Shown piece by piece: positions 1 to 5,102 of a stretch of 5,102 nucleotides of DNA (the stretch's first letter is position 1; the number at the start of each line of letters is the position of its first letter). Under the pieces are notes generated by a model. It ran no database searches. It was not told where the DNA came from and saw nothing but the letters and a program-made list of their open reading frames with translations. Source of the stretch: Bacteroidota bacterium (GTDB lineage Bacteria > Bacteroidota > Ignavibacteria > Ignavibacteriales > Ignavibacteriaceae). Location of the stretch: contig JAJYOQ010000325.1 of NCBI GenBank assembly GCA_021796135.1, positions 1 through 5,102 of the forward strand. The letters run 5' to 3'. The translations under genes were made by a program, and so were the position numbers.

Positions 1-194
1 CAAAAATTCCTGAAGTGCTGGAAGTCCATATTGTAGCCGGTGAGGATAGCTTCCTTGTAAAAGTAAGAGCGGCAAATACTGATGCGCTTACTCAATTGCT
101 CCGAACTAAATTCTCAACTATCGGATCTATAAGAACTACAAACACAACAATTGTACTTGAAACTATTAAAGAAACAGTTGAACTATGTTTCTAA
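1..194 (+). CDS. Lrp/AsnC-family transcriptional regulator, C-terminal part (5' end outside window)
   Basis: The reading frame opens at the window edge (first whole codon at base 3) and ends at TAA 192-194, giving the last 63 residues. The segment reads as the RAM / AsnC_trans_reg domain that closes Lrp/AsnC regulators: a strand VLEVHIVAGEDSFLVKVRA carrying the conserved G-E-D turn, a helix (DALTQLLRTKF), then a closing strand with TTNTTIVLETIKET. In this family the RAM domain makes the dimer and octamer contacts and binds amino-acid effectors, while an N-terminal helix-turn-helix, not visible here, binds DNA. The gene is co-directional with the tyrosine phenol-lyase gene, 75 bp upstream of it, so it is a likely local regulator of that gene (inference). 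The family call is firm; the effector is unknown. Confidence 0.85.
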   Translation, partial: KIPEVLEVHIVAGEDSFLVKVRAANTDALTQLLRTKFSTIGSIRTTNTTIVLETIKETVELCF

Positions 195-205
195 AAAATT
201 CTGCT

Positions 206-211
206 TATAAT
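206..211 (+). promoter_or_regulatory. candidate -10 element upstream of the lyase gene
   Basis: A perfect TATAAT lies in the 75-bp gap between the Lrp-type gene and the lyase, about 58 bases before the lyase ATG. No good -35 hexamer sits 16-18 bases upstream (TTGAAC at 178-183 is 22 bases away), and the region is AT-rich enough for chance matches. It would allow independent or regulator-activated transcription of the lyase; read-through from the regulator gene is equally possible. Confidence 0.25.
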
Positions 212-233
212 AAAAACAACAAGCTAAATGTAA

Positions 234-1661
<1,428 letters not shown>

Positions 1662-1689
1662 TTCGTCTAATTCTTATTAGAACATATTA

Positions 1690-1728
1690 CATTATGCCAA
1701 AATTTCCCCTGGGAATATTGGCATAATG
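1690..1728 (+). terminator. hairpin terminator downstream of the lyase gene
   Basis: A perfect 11-bp stem (cattatgccaa at 1690-1700 against ttggcataatg at 1718-1728) is extended inside by a second short stem around the TTCC/GGAA pairs, leaving a loop of about four bases. It starts 28 bases after the lyase stop. The following TCTTTT is only a weak U-tract, so it may be a leaky terminator or an mRNA 3'-end stabiliser. On the minus strand no T-run follows the hairpin. A weaker 6-bp hairpin (1666-1681) precedes it. Confidence 0.5.
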
Positions 1729-1755
1729 GATCTTTTGATATGAAATTCAATCACC

Positions 1756-1880
1756 TGTGTCATTCGACCCTGCCTACCGAGCCTGTTGCACAACTTCCAG
1801 ATGTCATTTCGACCAAAGGGAGAAATCCCCAACATAGCACAGATACTCAAACTAATGTGGAATATTTCTAGACTATACAG
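1756..1880. repeat. decayed dispersed palindromic repeat (GTCATTTCGACC type)
   Basis: Two direct copies of the core TGTCATT(T)CGACC occur at 1758-1769 and 1802-1814. The second continues as AAAGGGAGAAATC and is faced by a degenerate inverted arm near 1860-1877 (ATATTTCTAGACTATAC), which recalls the arm GATTTCTCGACTACGC. From memory, GTCATTTCGACCGAAGGGAGAAATC and its mirror form an abundant intergenic repeat in Bacteroidota and relatives; this copy is worn. Between the cores lies GAGCCTGTTGCACAACTT, which I cannot assign. The right edge abuts and slightly overlaps the last codons of the FAD-subunit remnant. Confidence 0.45.
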
Positions 1881-2031
1881 TAAGATCAATCAATATTCTT
1901 TTTAATAAATTTCTGAATAAAGGAATTTTATAAGCATTCTTTTCGAGTGGAGTGGCATTATTAAAAAACTTTTTACTAAAGTCAGCAATGCTTTCTTCAC
2001 CGGTAGAAAGCTCTGCCAAGCATTTTAAAGC
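1873..2031 (-). pseudogene. C-terminal remnant of a xanthine dehydrogenase-type FAD subunit (subunit M)
   Basis: On the minus strand the frame is open for 52 codons, from just after a TAG at 2032-2034 to a TAG at 1873-1875. The product ends with ATPLEKNAYKIPLFRNLLK. This fits the closing segment of the FAD-binding medium subunit of molybdenum hydroxylases, where a pattern like A-x-PL-x-x-NAYK-(I/V)-PL-x-x-x-L(V/L)-x-R-xL ends the CO_deh_flav_C domain. The FAD-binding domain and most of the C-terminal domain are missing, and there is no start codon or ribosome site. It is joined out of frame to the XdhC fragment just upstream, at about 2015-2032. The family call comes from a short but characteristic motif. 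Confidence 0.5.
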
Positions 2032-2134
2032 CTACCTTACCAGGGACACTACCTGAAATATTAATAATTGATACCTCAACGCAAGGAATGTTTTCGGATA
2101 GGCATTTTTCTAAAGCTTTTATTACTTTTATCAT
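1997..2134 (-). pseudogene. xdhC: N-terminal fragment of XdhC (xanthine dehydrogenase maturation factor)
   Basis: The fragment starts at ATG 2134-2132, five codons after the stop of the MocA-like fragment, which is natural operon spacing. It reads MIKVIKALEKC, then VEVSIINISGSVPGKVGFKM, and hits TGA at 1997-1999 after 45 residues. The XdhC N-terminal signature is a strand ending in GS(T/S)P-x-(K/R)-x-G-x-KML, and GSVPGKVGFKML matches it. XdhC binds molybdenum cofactor and helps insert its sulfurated form into xanthine dehydrogenase-type enzymes. Everything after KML is lost: the frame runs a few meaningless residues while the FAD-subunit remnant continues in another frame. The absence of the expected downstream GG(G/A)-x-LE region argues for a deletion fusion rather than a simple frameshift. 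Confidence 0.55.
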
Positions 2135-2149
2135 AAGAAATTCGACACA

Positions 2150-2296
2150 TTAAATTATTGGTGATATGATTTTCTTAAAATCATCTTCGTTATCAATATC
2201 AAAGATAATTCCTTCATCCTGTACAATACATATTTTTGAGGTAAATTCTTTTAATGCAAGGCTAAGAGTTGTATCACCGAAGTGAGAGATTATACT
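2150..2296 (-). pseudogene. C-terminal fragment of a MocA/MobA-like nucleotidyltransferase
   Basis: Immediately after the peptidase stop codon, in the same frame, 48 codons run to TAA 2150-2152. The product includes ISHFGDTTLSLALKEF and then EGIIFDIDNEDDFKKI. The arrangement GD-x-x-x-x-x-AL ... (P/E)GI-x-x-DID-x-x-(E/D)D(F/L)-x-x-(I/L) is the end of MocA-type molybdenum cofactor cytidylyltransferases, where the DID-TPED stretch closes the Rossmann-like NTP-transferase domain. The N-terminal nucleotide-binding part (LAAGxSxRMG) is absent. Its position directly before an XdhC start supports the molybdenum hydroxylase reading. It is probably untranslated, as it has no start of its own. Confidence 0.5.
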
Positions 2297-4012
2297 TTAT
2301 ATATCTATACTGCTCTTAGGGTCAATGTAATAACGTAATATTTTAATTCCACAGAAGAATTCATCCTTATCGATTTTGAAGTCTTTCGGATCGAAATCAG
2401 TCAACTTCATTGTTTGAAATTTGGTCGTCGGATAAATAAAATTAAAATGATCTTTTGAAGTTGTTACTTTTATAGGCATCCTAAAATCCTTTACATCTGC
2501 ATTCCATTTATATTTTAATGAAGTTTCAGTACCTTTTTTCGTAATGATTACTTCAAGCAGCGGAAGTTTTGTATATCGAAGATATTGCTCGAAAAAATAA
2601 TCGTAGTTTGTACCGGTAGCATTGTTTATATAATTGATAATATCATCCGCATCAACTGTTTGATATGCATATTTTTTCTGAATTCCCTTTAGTATGCCGA
2701 ACCAGAGTGAGTCGTTGTTTATTACATCCCGTAATGTATTGAGTACGAGTTGACCTTTATCGTACATGTCCCCGGAGCCTTCATGGTTAACATTATAAGG
2801 ACCTATTATTGGCTTATTGTTTTTAACATTTTGCCTTTTCCCGTTTATATATTCAAGGGAAGCATTTCGTCCCCAGTTGTATTCAACATAAAGAGCTTCC
2901 GCATAAGCGGCAAAGCTTTCATGAATCCACATGTCTGCAATATCTTTCGAAGTAATACTGTTGCCCCACCATTCATGAGCGCTTTCATGGATGATAATAA
3001 AATCGAATTTCAATCCCACTTCGGAACTTGCACGCCCTTCGTATCCTAAAAGATAATGATTTCCATAAGCTACTGCAGATTGATGTTCCATGCCGTTGTG
3101 GGAAGACTCAATTAATTTATAACCGTCACGATAAAAAGGATATTTGCCGAAATATTTTTCGTAACAAGCCAACATCGTTTTCACTTCCTTAAAATGTTCT
3201 TTCGCTATTTTCAGGTTTTCCGGCATTACATAATAGTCCAATGTAAGTTTGGAACTGTCGCTGCTCGTATAAACATCACTAAAGTGAGAATATTTGCCGA
3301 TGTTGAGTGTAACATCATAATTATTTATCGGATAACTTATAAACCAATTATATTGAGTTTGTCTGCTGGATAAATCGACTTTGCTTCTCAATCTTCCGTT
3401 GGAAATATCTTCTAATCCTTTTGGGATAGTAATGCTTAAAAGCATACTATCCGGTTCATCGGATTGGTGATCTTTATTTGGCCACCACAAACTTGCACCG
3501 GTTCCCTGGCAAGTCACCTCTATCCAGGAATTTCCTTCCTTATCATGAGTCCAGATGAATCCGCCGTCCCACGGCGGGTTTACTGCAATTTGCGGTTTGC
3601 CTGAATAATAAAAAACAATTTGATGTTCGGTATTCTTTTTTAATTCACTGGGGAGAGTTATAAAAACCGCGCCGTAATCTCGCGTATACTTTAAAGTCGT
3701 CCCGTCTTCAAATTTGATTCCATCCACTTTCATATTAGGGAATAAATCGACCTGCATCTTTTGAAAAGCATTTACAACTTTAAACCTAATTAAATTATAT
3801 CCCTTAATTGATTTGGTTGAAGTATCAACACTAATATCAAGATGATAAAAAGTAACGTCATAACACGAGCGAGGGGGGGACAAATAACCCCGGAGTGAAT
3901 CCGCCTTTGTGAAAGTTCCCCAGTTATAATGCGATGGCTCCTGCGTATAGCTTAATTGAAAACAGAAAATAAAAATAAAACAAAATGACAGTAATATATT
4001 TTTCATCTTCAT
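2297..4012 (-). CDS. secreted M1-family zinc metallopeptidase
   Basis: The 571-aa protein starts with a Sec signal peptide: basic MKMK, a hydrophobic core at about 5-19, and likely cleavage after SYT (23). The N-terminal beta domain (about 45-240) begins with LSPPRSCYDVTFYHLDISVD, typical of this subfamily. The catalytic domain has exopeptidase motif GMEH (307-310, in GMEHQSAVAYGN, a variant of GAMEN), zinc site HESAH (342-346) with third ligand Glu365 in WIHESF (spacing HExxH-x18-E), and the transition-state Tyr417 in YDKGQLVLNTLR. A short C-terminal beta region (about 485-560) ends the protein. The helical ERAP1-type domain and a type 9 secretion tail are absent. Family members remove N-terminal amino acids from peptides; a periplasmic or extracellular location is inferred. 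Start choice lies between ATG 4012-4010 and ATG 4006-4004; both retain the signal. The last few residues (DPKSSIDI) lie next to a deletion junction and may not be original. Confidence 0.93.
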   Translation of the reverse strand: MKMKNILLSFCFIFIFCFQLSYTQEPSHYNWGTFTKADSLRGYLSPPRSCYDVTFYHLDISVDTSTKSIKGYNLIRFKVVNAFQKMQVDLFPNMKVDGIKFEDGTTLKYTRDYGAVFITLPSELKKNTEHQIVFYYSGKPQIAVNPPWDGGFIWTHDKEGNSWIEVTCQGTGASLWWPNKDHQSDEPDSMLLSITIPKGLEDISNGRLRSKVDLSSRQTQYNWFISYPINNYDVTLNIGKYSHFSDVYTSSDSSKLTLDYYVMPENLKIAKEHFKEVKTMLACYEKYFGKYPFYRDGYKLIESSHNGMEHQSAVAYGNHYLLGYEGRASSEVGLKFDFIIIHESAHEWWGNSITSKDIADMWIHESFAAYAEALYVEYNWGRNASLEYINGKRQNVKNNKPIIGPYNVNHEGSGDMYDKGQLVLNTLRDVINNDSLWFGILKGIQKKYAYQTVDADDIINYINNATGTNYDYFFEQYLRYTKLPLLEVIITKKGTETSLKYKWNADVKDFRMPIKVTTSKDHFNFIYPTTKFQTMKLTDFDPKDFKIDKDEFFCGIKILRYYIDPKSSIDI

Positions 4013-4052
4013 CTTTTATAAAATATTTGTAAAATTATTTTATAAAAATTAA

Positions 4053-4082
4053 CAAAACTAATTGATAAACTCTAGCATCAAA
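4053..4082 (-). promoter_or_regulatory. candidate Bacteroidota-type promoter of the M1 peptidase gene
   Basis: On the minus strand TAGTTTTG (4060-4053) matches the Bacteroidota -7 box TAnnTTTG, with TTTG (4082-4079) 18 bases upstream as a -33 box. The -7 box ends 40 bases before the peptidase ATG, a sensible leader length. The spacing is slightly short and the area is very AT-rich, so chance is a real alternative; it also assumes a Bacteroidota-like sigma factor. Confidence 0.3.
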
Positions 4083-4195
4083 ATTACTCTAAATGAATCA
4101 TATCTGTCCAACCAAAATAAAATTTCCTATAACATTCCTACACATAGGCGTCGATTTAATATTAAAAATAAAAGTGGTCATTAGAAGGAAATCGA

Positions 4196-4261
4196 TTAAA
4201 AGGCATAATAGCAGCCAACGAATTTTATTGGTGGGGAAAAAATGATAAGAATGCCTTTTAA
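4196..4261. repeat. 66-bp element bounded by perfect 11-bp inverted repeats
   Basis: TTAAAAGGCAT at 4196-4206 is the exact reverse complement of ATGCCTTTTAA at 4251-4261. The 44-base interior holds a small CCAA...TTGG inverted pair (4214-4230). No obvious target-site duplication flanks it and there is no coding content. It could be a miniature transposable element, a dispersed structured repeat, or a folded RNA; a classical terminator is unlikely because the loop is long. Confidence 0.45.
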
Positions 4262-4348
4262 CCAATTCATCGGTTTCTCAAATGCCGTTTTTGTAATGAT
4301 ATAAATTCTTGTTCGTATATAAATGCTAATTTGAATATGATATTGTTT

Positions 4349-4425
4349 AATCGGGTAGGAAGCGGCAGTGCCGCTGTCCCCCCCGGCATACTTACGTACC
4401 AAGGCGGTTTCCAATAAATTATGCT
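4349..4425 (-). other. GC-rich hairpin block resembling a decayed group II intron 3' end
   Basis: On the minus strand, in order: an imperfect hairpin with GCATA/TATGC ends (4424-4386) containing GGAAACC and TACGTA, seven Gs (4384-4378), a perfect 7-bp hairpin AGCGGCA-C-TGCCGCT (4375-4361), then TTCCTACCCGATT (4361-4349). This order recalls domain V (about 34 nt, GAAA loop, ACGTACGGT strand) and domain VI followed by CCTACYCGAT at the 3' end of bacterial group II introns. The domain V pairing is poor and no reverse transcriptase gene is nearby, so at most it is a worn fragment. Confidence 0.28.
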
Positions 4426-4594
4426 TTCACTGAAATATGGTTCATAGTGTTTACTCAACTATTTCTGATAGCAATGATTAATATGTTTTTTCCATAACAC
4501 CCTGTTTGGCGAATTTTTATTAAATTATATACGGTATTATCCATATTTGGTAAAATAGCCATAAGCGTTCATCGTCAAAAATCAGAAATCAAAA

Positions 4595-5102
4595 ATGATC
4601 ATTGTCTACAAAAGAATTTTCTTAAAATATTTATACTGGACTTTATTTATCATAACGGCAGTTGCATTTAATTCCTGCAATGCTCCAAGGAATAATCCGC
4701 TTGATCCATTAAATCCAAATTATTCTTTTGCCTCGATTAACGGAACCGTACAAACATTTAGTCTGCCTTATACCGGTATTGCTGGGGTTTCTGTTCTCTG
4801 GCAACCGGGTAATATAATAATTAATTCCGATGCAAACGGGAATTTCGAAATCAATAATATTCAACCAATTGATGGAAAATTAGTTTTTCAAAAAGCAGGC
4901 TTTCTTTCTGATACAATCAACGTTACCTGGAACAAAGCCAGAAAACTAAATTATCAAATTAATTTACCAAGTATCCCCATGCTTGATAGCATTTCGATAT
5001 ATACTGTAGTAATAAACCAGTTTAGCCCGCCCGGTCAAAGTTACCAACTAATAATAAATGCAAATATTTCTGATAAGGATAATGACATTGATTCGGTTTA
5101 CG
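4595..5102 (+). CDS. lipoprotein with carboxypeptidase-regulatory-like beta domain (3' end outside window)
   Basis: ATG 4595-4597 opens a frame that stays open to the window end (169 codons). A TAA at 4562-4564 lies upstream in frame, with no earlier ATG. The N-terminus has a basic stretch, a hydrophobic core (about 13-25) and the lipobox FNSC with Cys28, so the mature protein should be lipid-anchored in the outer membrane or periplasm. After the Cys comes a Pro/Asn-rich tether (NAPRNNPLDPLNPNY). Residues of about 48-110 read as a transthyretin-like / carboxypeptidase D regulatory fold: INGTVQ, then GIAGVSVLW, SDANGNFEINNI, KAGF and DTINVTW. A second domain begins near 125 with Ig- or cadherin-like SDKDNDIDSV. 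No Shine-Dalgarno is visible. The role is unknown; such proteins are often surface or adhesion components. Confidence 0.8.
   Translation, partial: MIIVYKRIFLKYLYWTLFIITAVAFNSCNAPRNNPLDPLNPNYSFASINGTVQTFSLPYTGIAGVSVLWQPGNIIINSDANGNFEINNIQPIDGKLVFQKAGFLSDTINVTWNKARKLNYQINLPSIPMLDSISIYTVVINQFSPPGQSYQLIINANISDKDNDIDSVY

Larger units (their letters stand above)
4013..4594. other. divergent AT-rich intergenic region
   Basis: This stretch separates the peptidase (minus) from the lipoprotein gene (plus). Besides the candidate promoter, the inverted-repeat element and the GC-rich hairpin block listed separately, I see no gene. The two minus-strand open frames across 4196-4458 overlap each other in different frames, show no recognisable domain and run through the repeat structures. 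The last 165 bases before the lipoprotein ATG show nothing I can name, and no convincing promoter for that gene. Confidence 0.6.

Noticed and set aside
1692..1889. Open frame of 65 codons on the minus strand
   Set aside because: It runs through the terminator hairpin and the dispersed repeat, has no domain, and is a typical spurious product of that repeat.
1860..2300. A simple frameshifted single gene
   Set aside because: The pieces match three different proteins (MocA end, XdhC start, FAD-subunit end), so several deletions fit better than one frameshift.
2297..2400. Type 9 secretion sorting domain at the peptidase C-terminus
   Set aside because: The C-terminal residues show no such beta domain or terminal motif; the protein ends soon after the enzyme's own beta region.
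2750..3049. Plus-strand open frame of 99 codons inside the peptidase gene
   Set aside because: It is antisense to the catalytic domain, including the HESAH site, and is a shadow.
4196..4458. Two overlapping minus-strand open frames in the intergenic region
   Set aside because: They cover the inverted-repeat element and the GC-rich hairpins in different frames, with no recognisable domain or ribosome site.

Overview
The window is AT-rich bacterial DNA. The Lrp-type regulator, the M1 exopeptidase with its MEHQ(S)AVAYG variant, the lipoprotein opening with an NNPLDPLNPN-type tail, the mostly weak Shine-Dalgarno signals and a GTCATTTCGACC-type dispersed repeat all fit a member of the Bacteroidota/Chlorobiota/Ignavibacteriota (FCB) group. 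An Ignavibacteria-like genome is my best guess. No rRNA or marker protein is present to prove it.

Layout, left to right. (1) Bases 1-194, plus strand: the C-terminal RAM (effector-binding) half of an Lrp/AsnC-family regulator, cut by the window edge. (2) Bases 270-1661, plus strand: a complete PLP-dependent tyrosine phenol-lyase-type enzyme (463 aa), followed by a strong hairpin at 1690-1728. The regulator and lyase are co-directional, 75 bp apart, and probably form an amino-acid-responsive degradation unit. (3) Bases about 1756-1880: a decayed copy of a dispersed intergenic repeat. (4) Bases 1873-2296, minus strand: a gene graveyard holding the C-terminal end of a MocA-like nucleotidyltransferase, the N-terminal start of XdhC, and the C-terminal end of a xanthine-dehydrogenase-type FAD subunit. 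The last two are joined out of frame. It reads as the scar of a deletion that removed a molybdenum hydroxylase locus. (5) Bases 2297-4012, minus strand: a complete secreted M1-family zinc metallopeptidase (571 aa). (6) Bases 4013-4594: a divergent intergenic region with a candidate promoter for the peptidase, a 66-bp element bounded by perfect 11-bp inverted repeats, and a GC-rich hairpin block that resembles the 3' end of a group II intron. (7) Bases 4595-5102, plus strand: the N-terminal part of a lipoprotein with a carboxypeptidase-regulatory-like beta domain, running off the window.

The intact genes suggest a peptide- and amino-acid-using lifestyle: an exported aminopeptidase-type enzyme releases amino acids, and a lyase splits tyrosine to phenol, pyruvate and ammonia. 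The link between the two is inferred; they are on opposite strands with debris between them. I see no convincing new multi-gene system. The most informative feature is the molybdenum hydroxylase deletion scar, which no single open reading frame reveals.
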